From Sclerodactyla briareus (Eukaryota; Echinodermata; Holothuroidea; Dendrochirotida; Sclerodactylidae), in NCBI GenBank assembly GCA_026419785.1, contig JAODTK010004777.1, forward strand, positions 310,001 to 374,000: a stretch of DNA of 64,000 bases, read 5' to 3'. A program made the position numbers and the translations under genes. Positions 12,121-24,080 of the stretch are shown piece after piece. The notes under the pieces were generated by a model. That model was not told where the DNA came from, made no database searches, and saw nothing but the letters and a program-made list of their open reading frames with translations. How positions within the stretch are numbered: the stretch's first letter is position 1; each line of letters starts with the position of its first letter.

Positions 12121-13609
12121 AGCAAGTTGGATAGGAAATGGAGGAAAGAGTATTAAATAATTATTGAACCTTGAAAATATACAGCATTTAGTTTTAGATA
12201 ATGGAATACAGATCTCGTCAGTAATGAAATCCCTCGAGAATCGTGGCGAGTTGCGGGGTATGCGGGTAACCCCTCCTTATTGTTTTATAACCTCATTGAA
12301 GCTCCGAAACAAACCGACCGAGCGCAAGAAACTGTGATGGAGTACTTACTAATGAGGAATGTAAGGCGGCTACTCATGGGAAAGTTGGTAACAAATTCCC
12401 TAAATTAGCATCGAAATTTCTACTATTATAGAGGGTATTCAGTTGTAAAACATGAAACACGGATTTATATTCCGACGAGTGACCAGCATCTTCCTGGATG
12501 GGTGCTCTCAACACATCGTTGAGAGCGACGTGTGGTATTTCACAACTTTGAGAGAAAGCGTCTGGTTTAGCCTGTGACAAAACAAATATATCCCCTTGGA
12601 CCACTTTCGGATAACGAGCCGATCTTTTCCACTCCAACTTCCCCTTCGAGTGAACTCTGGGTCCTGCAATTTTGGGTGTTACTTTTGACAGTAATAGAGA
12701 ACGTATTTCGGTTGAACTCCATGCCAAAACTTTCTCGACTCGGAGTCTCTTGAACCTTTGGAGTAGTAGGAATCATACACTAATTGAAAAAACAATGATT
12801 GTAAAAACACCCGCTTTATCTCAGCTCGTTTTTTTTTTTTTGCCTGAGCCACCCACCCAAACAACCACCCTTTTTTGTTTCCCGAATAGAAAGCAGCATT
12901 TTTTAAATTTATTCGGTCTGGTAAGCCGGCCAGAATGAACGTAGTATTTTGATGTGCTCCTAAAATCGACAGCGGTTCAGGTGTGATCCATATTATTAGT
13001 TAAAGCATACTTTGAATGTTGCGGGTATAAATATCTAGGAATTACGGACTGCACCATGAAATTATATTTTGATTTCCCGACTTGCAACATTTTGTTTAAA
13101 TGTAATTTTAGGCCATCTGACATCATTAATAAAATATATTAATCAATGATGTATGTTAGTCAGTCGTGGGTTGAGAATAATTTCAGTTAGCAAACTTGCG
13201 ACTGTAGGTGTGGGAAGGTTTGGAATAACCATTACATCACATTGAATAAATGCGTAGTATTGTACAAACACTTGTATTATAATAACATCGTATATGTGAA
13301 AGATTCCCTTAATGAAAGCGGATCACCTGGCCCGTACAATACTTTCAAACAGGCGTTCAGTTTAATGAACTTTCTTTTCGTTTCAAATTTTTGGTATCAT
13401 GGTATCATAGAATTAATTCCTCTTCTTGGGAGCATAAAATTAAACAGTCGATGAGAGACTATTAAAAAAAACTTGAAAAAGTCTAGAATATTGACGGCTG
13501 AGACGGAACTTCATTACCACTCCATTACCATATCAATTCCAATTACTAAGTGGAATTTTGATTTTCCAGGTATCACAGACTATGGAATGCTATTTGCAAG
13601 TTACCATCA
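12121..13609. other. No supported gene; exon-like minus-strand frame at 12374-12727
   Basis: A 117-codon minus-strand frame (12374-12727) includes an internal acceptor-like TTGTTTTGTCACAG near 12580-12595, and the frame continues for about 65 codons after it. I recognise no domain. The remainder (12728-13609) is A/T-rich and shows nothing. Confidence 0.3.
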
Positions 13610-13800
13610 ATACCCATAGGGAAGATCAAACAAGCAATTGAACTCCCTAGGCACTGCTCTAACCCATTGCACTGAGCGCTCATCGAGAAGGCATCAAAGA
13701 TACCAAATCTTGATATGAGCCGACTCGGGTTCGAACCCCGATCTCTCGAGTGGAAGGCCGCCCGCCCGCCCCGCCACGCGCCACTAACAAAGTGCCCTAC
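13610..13800 (-). mobile_element. tRNA-derived SINE, family A copy 2
   Basis: On the minus strand, an A-box-like GTTAGTGGCGCG (about 13780-13793) and a perfect B box GGGTTCGAACCC (13727-13738) mark a tRNA-like head. The body then reads CTCATATCAAGATTTGG and GAGCGCTCAGTGCAATGG, matching the body of the SINE at 3.7-3.85 kb (CATACCAAAAGACTTG; GGCGCTCAGCACAAGG). The two copies are in opposite orientation and moderately diverged. A GC-rich GCCCGCCCGCCCCGCC stretch expands the anticodon-arm region. Confidence 0.75.
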
Positions 13801-15240
13801 TTTGTTATGTTCTGTATACGCACTAACCTACACAGTCGCTGCCACGCACACACCAAAACTTTGACCTAAGGTATTGTTACAACACAAATAGTATCCCAAG
13901 TTTATTAGTCTAAATGTTCTGCTCAGAGAAAATTGCTCTCTGAAATGAGTGAATTGAGTTCAAGAATATCTCTGGTGATTTTTTTTTTTCTTGACCCTCG
14001 CCGGGAACTCGATGTTTTACTGTGTTGACCGGTTGATAACAACGACCGAGTATTGTGTGGAGAAACGTAGCATAACTACATGGTCAGAAGTCAACAGCTA
14101 GTTGGGACGACCAATCCTGGGCAAGCTGGGAGGTAAGCTTTAGCCACAATTTTGCAATGCTATGGTATCGTGCACCACCTCACTCACCCTGACATTTTTA
14201 CCTCCTGTGAGCCGGGTCCAAACTGGGAGCTGAATCTGCCCTGAAGAAAATACCTGACCTGACCCGAAGAGTAGCAGGATCTTCAAGTGAATAATTATCC
14301 ACTGTTGTGTAATGATACCTCAGCTCCAAATTCAGATCCGTGTTTTATCAAGTTCTGGATGATCGTAATAAACTGACAATTTAGAGTAAATTAGAATGTC
14401 TGAGTGTATCGAATCAACTACTAACTACTAGTCAATAAAATTAACTAAATACGCAATCACAGATAGACGAACAACAGGTGGTAACACAGATGAACTTGCT
14501 CGTAGAGAAGATGTCCTAGTTTTGGCGTTTAAAAATGCCAGCCGATATCTCCGTAAAATGAGCATAAACTGGGGAAAAAGACACAGTAATGGGGAGACAA
14601 GGACATGGAAAACACCAAGAGACCTCCCATTATACGAATGGAGTTGTCTATCAGAAAGGAAAAGAATATGAAAAGAGGGGAATTAGGTCTAATTGCTCAA
14701 GGAAAAAACCTTCAAAATCGAGTATTGTTATTCTGAATATGAATATGAAATACATATACAACAAGTTCAAGAACAAGTTGCACATTTATCAGAAATCGAT
14801 TTATCACGAATAACAACATATTCTGTTCAAAGTGTCAAAGACTAGAGCGACTACACATGGCATCGGAGGGTAACACGCTCTTGAAAATGATCGCGGTCCT
14901 GCTGGTTGTAGGGGAATAGGGAAAAACACGAGAGGTGCATAATCCACCGATGGAAGACATATAAACAGTTTGCTATTGCGTTTCCTAATTACAAGTGTAT
15001 AACGTTGTGAAATGGTACACGACACTAAGCTCCTTTCTGAATTCTTGCTGAGGACCATTCAAGGAAAACCCCTTAACTATCAGCACACTTTGATCTGTCT
15101 GCACCACGGATTTCTAGAACTGATTGCCCATTACTGCGGAAATGGAACAGTGCAATAACGCCTTCGCACTCCCAAGAAACATGACGTAAGCAAGACGTAC
15201 TTTTGCACGCAAAACTGCGTAATGAGAGTTGTATCGCCGG
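13801..15240. other. No recognisable feature
   Basis: Several short frames (14589-14813 plus; 14804-15058 minus) have no recognisable domain. I see no repeat with another copy in the window. Confidence 0.4.
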
Positions 15241-15839
15241 AGGCAAGATGCTGACTCGCGCGGCCATAGGCGTAAATCGCGGGGGAGGGGGGTGATCCAG
15301 GTATGCATCTCCCAGAATGAATGAAATGGGGGTAGCAACGAAGGTACAGTACGGCCATAACACAAAAACCTGACACACATTTCTAATGAGATTGCCTAAA
15401 TTTTATGTTGAGGAGGCAAAAATGAAAACATATAACATATATATATTACAGTGGGCCCATGCACATTAACTAACACAATATGCTTCTTCTCCATACGTGT
15501 CATCTACAAGTGCGGTGAACATATGGAGTGGCCACAAGGAGAATTTGGTTTGGGACACGATTCAGTTGCCTCCCACCAATGCTGGATTCCAACTGGCATT
15601 TTACTAACACTGCACATAATCAATGGCTTGGGTTCAGTCTACTTCTAATCCTCGGCTTTTTGTTTATAACAGCCTGACGTGTTGCTTCTTGATGTCTGAG
15701 CAAATTTCCCAGATGTGGGCAACCTCTAACCCAATAAGGAGGGCCTATGAGCAGCGGAATACCTCTAAAAATAGAGGTATGGTAGGAATGGAGGCCACGA
15801 TGATGAATTGTAAGGAATAAACATTGATTGGTTTTCGGA

Positions 15840-16025
15840 ATTTTACTGTCATTTCAGTGATGTTGCTCATCGCCATAAGGCCGGGAAGTGCCATTTCCTG
15901 CAATCTGTAAAACGAAAAATTTCCTTTAATGCTACGGGCCAACCGATAGTGGCGCTCGACTTAGATAATACTCATCACGTATGTCCCCCCTCCCAGTATT
16001 TGACACAAATCGCAGCCCCAGATAT
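15840..16025 (+). repeat. G/C-tract dispersed repeat, copy 1
   Basis: The segment TTTCAGTGATGTTGCTC ... CGGGAAGTGCC ... AAACGAAAAATTTC ... GCCAACC ... GTGGCGCT ... then a C-rich tract and ACACAAATCGC aligns block by block with 55195-55385. A reverse-oriented fragment (GGCGTAAATCGCGGGGGA) is at 15270-15300. It is probably a non-autonomous mobile element; I could not define termini. Confidence 0.6.
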
Positions 16026-16324
16026 TGACGACGATGTCACAGATTTAGCGAACCAGTGCGTTGTACTATGATTCCAAATTACTGACAAGTTTGGGACATG
16101 TAGGCCTATTTATGGACGGGCTGATGGACAAATGTAACTTGCGATATGAAGGGCTAGTATGGAACTTGGCAGATGGAATGAATTAAGAGGATGTATTGTA
16201 GCTATGATTACTTGTATCATCTCGTCTCATCGGATATGTAGCCTACTAACCTTCCCTATAGATTGATTTTTTCAAATTAGAAATTGCAGGCATGAGATAC
16301 ATATTTCAGACCGTTTGAATGCAG

Positions 16325-16510
16325 CTCAAACACCAGACAAGTGCCTTTTTTCCGGCCCTCTGAAGCGTCTTAAATTCCCAATTTTAAGGTACGCCACGCG
16401 CCAACCTATGATGGCGTTCCGCTTAAATAGTGTTTGTACCATTCACCCCCCCCCCCCCCCCCGCCTGAAACAAATCTACGCCACTGCTATGAAAACTATA
16501 GTTCCGCGTT
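16325..16510 (+). repeat. G/C-tract dispersed repeat, diverged copy 2
   Basis: This shares AAGTGCC, a GCGCCAACCTATGATGGCG block, a C17 run (16446-16462) and AAATCTACGCCAC with the repeats at 15.84 and 55.2 kb. The long C run sits at the same relative position as the C-rich tracts of the other copies, so it is a mutable part of the element. Confidence 0.5.
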
Positions 16511-17079
16511 GCATTTCTCTTGAGAGTAATGCATTCTGATGCGCAATCCCTATGATGAGGGCACTCCGTCAATACAGCACATATGTCACACCCGACTTCT
16601 AGTTAATAATAAGACTTCCGTGGTCTGCACAGAAAACAAGCACGTGGAATCGTTGCAACGATCAAGTTTTCTATCATTCGCGTGGGATCCGCGGTAGGCT
16701 AACTAGATTTCCTCCAGTTTTACACCTAACCTTAACTATCTCGGAACCTTGACTTCGATTTCAAGTTTTCAACACATTGTCTCAAAATTCGGTTTGCCTG
16801 GGGATCAGCCTAGAAAGGCAGTTATGCCTCGTGTACAGAAGGTTGATAACGAAAAAGAAAGTAACAATTTCAATAAGGCAGAGGACTACGATATGAATAC
16901 TGCATGACCTTGGTGTAGGGTAAGATTGGTAGTAGTAGCAGTGCAATTAAAATTAACAGTACTGTAATCAACCAAATTCTGTTTGCACTGTCACACAAAC
17001 ACGCACGCATGCACATACACACTGATGCGGGTACTTCATAGTGTGACTTTTGAAGAAAAAAAGAAGAAAGAGCTCTAAC

Positions 17080-18564
17080 CATCGACATCAGTCCATTCGA
17101 TAATTAGAGGCAGGTTGACGTTGTCGTCAATTGTCACAGGCGACTGGATTGGTATCAAGATGAGATTCATCAATGCATCTGGTCGGCACCGTCAGTCATA
17201 CCATCCACAACCAGCGTTGCCTGGTTTTGGTTACTGAATGTAACTGTTGGAATGGAGACAAAGTGCGTCCCTTCGACAGCGTTACCGCCAACCCTCAGGA
17301 ACTCTGAAAAACAACAGTAATTGGAAATATTCTATATTGAAGAACACGTTTCCTCCCGAAACAGCTCCTCCCCCTCGTTTTTACAATTCGTTAATCTACG
17401 TTTACACAATCGGATCATTTGGATCAGACTAGACGTTCACTGAATAGTAGGAAAGAAAATCGTCGCTATCTGGTGAACTCCTGACAGGGCCAACCGATGC
17501 AGTTTGATTGTTCACAGTCAGAACGCAATTGGTGACTGGTTAAAACAGTTTTTGTTTATTGCTGACAAAGGTCGATACCTGAGCAACCATTGCTCGTTAA
17601 TAATTCAATGATAATATAGCCAATCAGAGTTAAACGCTGTACTTCATCTTGTCGTCTTATGACAGCACTGGAATATTGTCATGTGGGTCTCATTGTTGTC
17701 TTTTTGTTTTGTCATAAGAAGGTAAAGGTGGGTGATGTTTGATTACACATCACACATGCGTGTTATATACTGTATATCCTTTTAACATTAATACTTTTGT
17801 TGAAGCGTCCACCTTTATTCTCCCATTACTACAGAAGCGATCCGTATAAAGAAAATCTAAGCCACGACCATTGTTTTAAAAAAATCCAAAAGCGATGCAT
17901 GATGTGGTTTTTTTTTAGATAATGTTTACAATACAACCTCTTGAAATTCGTATTTTGAAGGTTTGTAGGTGAAGGTTTAAATAAAATGCAGGTGATCATA
18001 TTACTACGACCTTCTTATGCTAATCTGTGACGAATATTTGTGAAGCACTACGAATGCATGATATCTCACTAAATTGAAATGATTCCCATCTAATCCTATG
18101 AGCGAAAGGGTCGTTTTAAAGAGTGAACTACGGTAGCGGTTCCTCCTGCCCCCTCCCATACCCCCCCCCCCCCACGGTTAGCACTTTTGCTGAAAATGAT
18201 GCACAAAAACACCGGACTCACAACTCCCTTCGCTTTCATAAATCAACACGAGCAACACGTAACGCGGAAGAAAGTAGCCCGGACAGTATAAGTAAGTATA
18301 ATCACAACGAACAAGGATGCCTCTTGAAGCAGCTTGAACCATCTCAGTCTAGATCCTTCACATTTCCCAATGAATCTCAATTCGACTCGAACACCCATAA
18401 TCACCCATTATCACAGAGAGATCTATCTATACTTGACAGAAATTCAAGTGAAATATTACCGAAGGTTCCTGATATTGGACCGGAGGCTTGGATGATAATA
18501 GACACATCTTGCCCCTCCGTGTACGGGCCTGACGGCATCAGGGTGATAGAAGTAATGGTGAGGC
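17080..18564 (-). CDS. Possible host-gene fragment, two phase-1 exons of an extracellular-type protein
   Basis: Exon 1 (about 18460-18564) follows a strong acceptor (GTTTTTTTTCACTCCTTAG) and reads LTITSITLMPSGPYTEG and onward. Ending it at a GTAATA donor leaves one base over. Exon 2 (about 17080-17303) follows TGTTGTTTTTCAG, begins with two bases, reads FLRVGGNAVEGTHFVSIP and VTFSNQNQATLVVDG, and after one frameshift near 17170 continues to PVTIDDNVNLPLIIEWTDVD and a GTTAGA donor, again phase 1. Symmetric phase-1 exons and alternating hydrophobic strands suit an extracellular beta-sandwich; GNAVEGTHF...VTFSNQ recalls Calx-beta modules, but this is a guess. Further down the strand (about 16875-16990) is a hydrophobic run ITVLLILIALLLLPIL before a stop, possibly a membrane anchor whose phase does not join simply. 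The single shift could be a sequencing deletion. A chance origin is possible. Confidence 0.33.
18161..18173. repeat. Poly-C tract (C13)
   Basis: A 13-base C run just upstream of the 88-bp duplicated block at 18185. On the plus strand it forms the pyrimidine part of an acceptor-like ending (ACGGTTAG). Confidence 0.85.
18185..18273. repeat. 88/89-bp near-identical block, copy 1
   Basis: This block begins TTTTGCTGAAAATGATGC and ends GCGGAAGAAA. It recurs at 20707-20794 with one single-base deletion (CGTAACGCGG versus CGTACGCGG) and, by eye, no other change. Flanks on both sides are unrelated. It lies in the proposed intron of the minus-strand gene model. Confidence 0.9.
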
Positions 18565-18600
18565 CTAAGGAGTGAAAAAAAACAGACCAAACATTGTGCA

Positions 18601-20706
18601 CATTATGTATAACCAGAATGTAGAAATGTTGTCAAGGCGAAAACGCATGTTGAAATATCATTTGTCTGGGACATTTGGTAAGTCTAAACGGATAGCGTTT
18701 CCCATGTTCAATTACGAAGTGGCGACCCTTCGGAATACATGGAATAGCGACCATGGATGCTAAATGTTGAGTAGTGACCCTTTCATAAGGTTTTCATGGA
18801 AAAATATGTGATCTGACAGAAATAGTTATGCTACTCGAAGATAAAACGTGAAGAAAAATTTCTAGTCACATTTACTTTGGAATAACGTACTGCTGACCCG
18901 ATTTCCCGGGATGGCAATAATACAGCATGAAGGTGATTTAACAGCAATAGGACACCTCGAAATAGCACAACATTTCTATTGAATGCATTAATTATATGCT
19001 GGAAGGGGAGCCAGGGATGCTATGATGCCATTATTAAAACCTAGCAATTGGTCGGTCAAGTTCACTTGCAGAGTTCCCTCTTCATTATTGTAGGTACTGT
19101 TCCCCGTCAGCGAGTGTCCAAATTTGCAACATACTGGAAATGTTAAGGTCTTGGGGATTGAGAAAATTGCCGGCATATGCAAATCCTTTGACTTGAGTGA
19201 GCAGCACATTTTATACCACATAATTTATATGAGTGCAACAAGTGTGTTTACATCTTCTAATTTATATATCATCAAACTGGGGAAATTAGGACGGTTATTA
19301 GGAAAAATTATTGGTCAAATCAAATGTTGGTGGCCGAATAATTCAATGGAATATATCGGGCCTAATCATCGGTGCCCGTTCTGGCAGTACGTTGATAGAT
19401 CACTTGTTTATCGCCATTTTAGATTTCACAATGGCCGACAATCAGAAAGATTTTTCCTTTAGATCTCTGGATAACCAGGTTGAAGGTCCGAATCTGAATT
19501 GAAACCAACATTAAGGCGTTCAACATTCTTGTTAGTCTCCGCACACCCGCCATCCTGAATTTCAATATGGTGGCCACTGATGACAAATGGAATTCAAGTG
19601 GCTGAACTGGCCTATTACTGACCAACGAATTGAATAGACTATACCGGGCTTGGTCCGCGGTCAATATTACCCGTCATAGGAATACTTTCGGAAGTTGCTT
19701 TCAGCTATGGAATTGTTGATTCTGAATTAGCTGACCTAAGACAGCTTTGAGTTGAAATTTGGTTTGTGCTGGTATCAACTTTTCGAGTCAATATATCCGA
19801 TAGATTTACTTCGGTGACAATCTTTCATGGCCGCGATCTCGGAATACTTAATGACTGCCAATCATTCATTAATAGGTTCAGTATATCAGTATATGAAAAT
19901 GATATATACGCTGCCTAATTGCCAGATCCCAGAGAGACGTGAAGAATTATCAAGGGGAACTGGACAACCGTCCTATCGGTGCCGATCCAAGCTGGCTACT
20001 TAGAGGCTAGACTCGACGACTGGATAGACTCTACGCGGTATTTTGGGCCTGGGTCGGAGGCTGAGGACAGCCTAGGTAAGAGTTGGAAGAATGCTTGGTT
20101 TGATCATCTTGAAATTCGGTGTGGGTTTCTTTTATCAGGGTTTTAGAGTACAGGGACCCTATTGTTCAGTCAAGGAAATGTCAATTTTCAGGGAAAATGG
20201 AAAATTCGTTAGAAACGTCATATGTTTCCCATAATGAGCTGGGGTCATCTCCCATTTGTTGTAGTGTCTGTACATAGCAGAAATTTGTCAGGAAATCATT
20301 AGGCCTTCTGACGTTCCGAATCGGAACGGGCCAAAATTTACCATTTTTTACACCATGAATTCTACAAACAACGTTTCTTCTCTTTATGAGCACTCCACAG
20401 CCGAGATACCAGTGTGCCCCGAGAAAAGCTGATTATCTGGCATCCATCAGTACGTTGGTATTCTCTGATTGGCTAGTGGTCCTGTCACTGGGACTATTTC
20501 ATCCTTTGTTAGGGTTGGGGATTAGGATCAGGGATTAGGGTCAGTGTCGCCGACTACATTCCGCTGAGAACAGTCGCATGGACTCTCGTTTGATGTCTCT
20601 GTGTAGGCACATTTGCAGTGATTGGAGAAGAACTAGGACGGAGGCGGCAATAGCTATTTGTAGTAAAAGTTGAAACATTTGATTCCTTTCATTCATCTCT
20701 TTTCAG
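18601..20706. other. No supported gene; a GCCATTTT-type repeat near 19.4-19.6 kb
   Basis: Around 19412-19575 the motifs GCCATTTTAGATTTCAC, ATGGCCGAC, CGCCATCCTGAATTTCA and ATATGGTGGCC resemble the GGCCATTTT/AAAATGGCC segments at 52.0-52.4 kb, suggesting a shared dispersed repeat. The overlapping frames (19124-19462, 19311-19502, 19419-19664) are probably shadows of it. Confidence 0.35.
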
Positions 20707-20794
20707 TTTTGCTGAAAATGATGCACAAAAACACCGGACTCACAACTCCCTTCGCTTTCATAAATCAACACGAGCAACACGTACGCGGAAGAAA
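20707..20794. repeat. 88/89-bp near-identical block, copy 2
   Basis: The same sequence as 18185-18273, minus one base. It is preceded directly by a textbook acceptor (CATTCATCTCTTTTCAG). Similarity starts at the first base after this AG and ends at GAAGAAA, with GTAG following in copy 1 and TTAG here. Two of the three plus-strand frames are open through both copies. Confidence 0.9.
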
Positions 20795-22739
20795 TTAGGA
20801 ATTCTCTTTGGCGTCGTTAGCTTTCCGCGTGAATCACTGAAACCAATAAATTAAATGTGGTCAATGATTACTATCACACGCACTGGATTGATGTGCCACT
20901 CCCACAGAGATTCCTGCGAATCGCTTAAGAAGAGACCAACTGCACTCGCGGGGGGATTCCTCATGAGTGATGTTGCCGTTTGTTCCTGCATTTCAGTCCT
21001 ATTAGTATTTGGTCAAGCAAACGGCTGGAAGCGTGTTGTATCACGCGTCCTTCTTCACAGATCAACTAGGGTTTGTTATCGTGATGTTTTCATATTCACA
21101 TACCAACCCTAGTCGAAATAAATTTGATGATTAGTGTTTCGACTACTGAGTGTACAATGTTCTCGTGCAAATGCTTTTTGAAATGGCACTAGATGTTGCC
21201 TAGGTCAAATCAGGTTGTCTAACAGGCCTATGCTATATAGCTCAACAGAAGCAATAATTTCAGATATTACGAGCAGCGTTTAAACCATCGTTCACATAGC
21301 CAACTAGCATCCCCCCCCCCCCCCCGATCGGCCGAGTGCCTGTAGTCTTTTGGGAATCGGATCTCACGGGAGTACTCACATAAAATCGAGAATTAAGGCG
21401 GATTATATCGTGATTTTTTTTTGCAGCGGTTCAGCAATTATCGGCTATGTTGTTCGTCATCAAAGACCTCAAAAGTAGAAACACTGTCAATTTGAGTTCG
21501 GAACTATCTCATCGCCAGATTTGTGAAATAGAGTCTGGAATATCGAGACCGTTACCGTTATCCGGGACTCTCATTCTTGAGTTTAGTCAGCCTGTATGCC
21601 TTGTAATTGAAAAGCAGTATTAAGTTCATGGCCGTTTTTTTAATTTGTGTTACGTCATGGAGCGGATCCATTGCAGCAGTTCGTAATTTCCTCGTAGCGC
21701 AAAGTATGCATCAAACGGTATTGGGACCATGGTTGAGGGCTCCCGCGCGCGGTGGTGAAAGCTTGATATCACCCATCTTAGCAGTTAGGGAAGTGGTGCA
21801 AGTCTGGGACTGAGTTCCGCTCACGTCCATTAGATGACGTTATGAAAAGTAGTTCCTTGGCAACCGGATGGGGATACGAATCGTCACCATTCTACTAAGG
21901 GTGTACTGTGGAGTTTTTTGTGAGATGTGACTAAATTTCCTGATTATGCAAATTAGACACATTACTTACCTTCCAGTGATCCCATTTTCTAATTCTACAT
22001 ATCTCAGTACCATAGTGAACTGCACTTGGATACGTTTCATGGAAATCCATGAAGCAAATTAGACAATTAAATAACCCCAGTGATCGAAACTATGATAAAA
22101 TTTTGGGAGACTGGAGGTAGACCTACAAACAACCGTCATGAAAATCGAACAAGCTTTGGAATTTTGAATGAATTAATTCAAATTAAACCTCTGGAAGACC
22201 CAGTGACCCTAAATCTATGTTAAAAATGTTTGGAACTAAACTTAAAAACCGACTAAAAGTAAACCGTGTTGCCGTTTGACGATAATTGACAGAGAGGGAG
22301 ACAGGACAATGAAGACACTACAAAGATATTTGCTTATCAAGTGCTAATAATTCCGTTTTTGTTAAGTGCCCAATTAACTCACCCCAGCAGCAGTACTCTG
22401 ATGTCACTCGTCGAGAATTCACTCTCACGACGCGGCTGTAACGGAGACTGACTCAGGGGGTATCCCTGATATGTAGAGTACCCGTCCAAGCTTCGAAACT
22501 CGGGTCGTCGAATGTACAGAAACATAACTTTCCTTCGCAGCTGTGCTCGGGTATCGGGAAAGTACAGTATCCACGACTCTCCAGAATATGTCGCATGATC
22601 ACCGAAGCCAGTACAACGAGATAATCTGATGATAACAATGTCATATAAATTTATCATGGTGCATTTCACAATTATGTTGCTTTGCACTGTGTTTATTGCG
22701 TCATATCATAATATTTCCCCTGACTTTATTACGAGTTTC
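20795..22739. other. No supported gene
   Basis: There is a C15 run at 21311-21325. A minus-strand frame at 22379-22687 ends next to a good donor (CTGGG/GTGAGTT near 22384), but two frames compete and no domain is recognisable. Confidence 0.35.
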
Positions 22740-24080
22740 CAGGATTCCTAAATGAACTGCACATCACGTTTTTGCATGATGTAGACGAGTCTGCAGGAGG
22801 CTATATTGCTGCACATGTTTGCACGACGGTAGTCGGATAGTACGAACCCACATGATGCTACATGGCTGCAACATGTTTGCTTGTTTGCACGATCTGTAGT
22901 TACACGTCTCCAGGATGCTACATGCCTGCACATGTTTTTGCATGTTGCAATACGTAGTAGCGAGTCTCCAGGATGATCCATGGGCGCACACGTTTACATG
23001 GTTTGCGTGACTGTAATACAGTCTCCAGGATGATACAATGGCTGCAATGTTTGCATGAAACTGTAGTATAGAGTCTCCAGGATGCTACATGACTGCACAG
23101 GTTTGCATGTTTTTCATGACTGTAGGAATCTCCAAGATGCATACATGACTTGCACATGTTTGCATGTTTGCATGACTGTATTACGATTCTCCAGGATGCT
23201 ACATTACTGCACACGTTACAATGTTTTGCATGATGTAGTAACTAGTCTCCAGGATGATACATGGCTGCACATGTTTGCATGACGGTAAGCCAATAGTATA
23301 CAACCCACATGATGCTACCTGGCTGCACATGTTTTGCTTGTTGCATGACTGTCGTCCGAGTCTCCAGGATCTACATGACTGCACATGTTTGCATTTTTGC
23401 CATGACCGGATTAACGAGTCTCCAGGATGCTACATGACTACACACGTTTTACATTTTGCATGACTGTAGTACATTCTCCAGGATGATACTGGCTGCACAA
23501 TTTTGGCATGTTTGCATGACGTAGTACGAGACTCAGATGCCTACGTGACGCACATGTTTGCATGTTTGCATAACTGTAGTACGAGTCTCCAGGATGCTAA
23601 TGACTGACTGCACATGTTTGCATGTTTGTCATGACCTGTGTACTAGTCTCCAGCAAGAGACATGCTGCACATGTTTGCATGACTTTCAGTTCCTAGTCTG
23701 CCAGGTTGGTAATCGCTGAATCGTGTTTTTTGCATGAGTGTAGTACGAATCCCCAGGATGCTGCATCGCTGCACATGTTTGCATGACTGTAGTACGAGTC
23801 TTCCAGAATGCTTCATGGTTGCACACATGGTTTGCATGCTTTAGTTCGAGTCTCCAGATCCCATTACTGTCACATGTTACATGTTTGCATGACTGTAGTA
23901 CGAGTCTCCAGGATGCTACATGACTGCACATGTTTACATTTTGCATTACGTAGTACGATCTCCAGGATGATACATGGCTGCACATATTTGCATGTTTGCA
24001 TGAACTGAGTACGAGTCCTCCAGGATCTACATGACTGCACATGTTTGCATTTTTTCATGACTCAGTTCGATTTCTGTGCA
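22740..24080. repeat. Minisatellite of about 57 bp, roughly 23 units
   Basis: The unit runs CTGCACATGTTTGCATG, TTTGCATGACTGTAGTACG, AGTCTCCAGGATGCTACATGA. It recurs across the whole interval with spacing near 57-60 bp (for example AGTCTCCAGG or CTCCAGG near 22908, 22968 and 23025). Many units differ by single-base indels. A variant containing CAACCCACATGATGCTA occurs at 22844 (as GAACCCACATGATGCTA) and again at 23301, 457 bp apart, equal to eight units, hinting at higher-order structure. Short frames on both strands here are artefacts of the repeat. Confidence 0.95.

Noticed and set aside
18123..18575. 150-codon plus-strand frame
   Set aside because: It starts before a poly-C tract and runs through the duplicated 88-bp block. 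The antisense strand has the better acceptor and a more protein-like reading, so the plus frame is taken as a shadow.
20508..20545. Telomere-like TTAGGG repeats
   Set aside because: Only a few irregular TTAGGG and GGGATTAGG words; far too short and degenerate for an interstitial telomere call.
22740..24080. CRISPR-like array
   Set aside because: Units are contiguous, diverged minisatellite repeats without unique spacers, in a clearly eukaryotic context.
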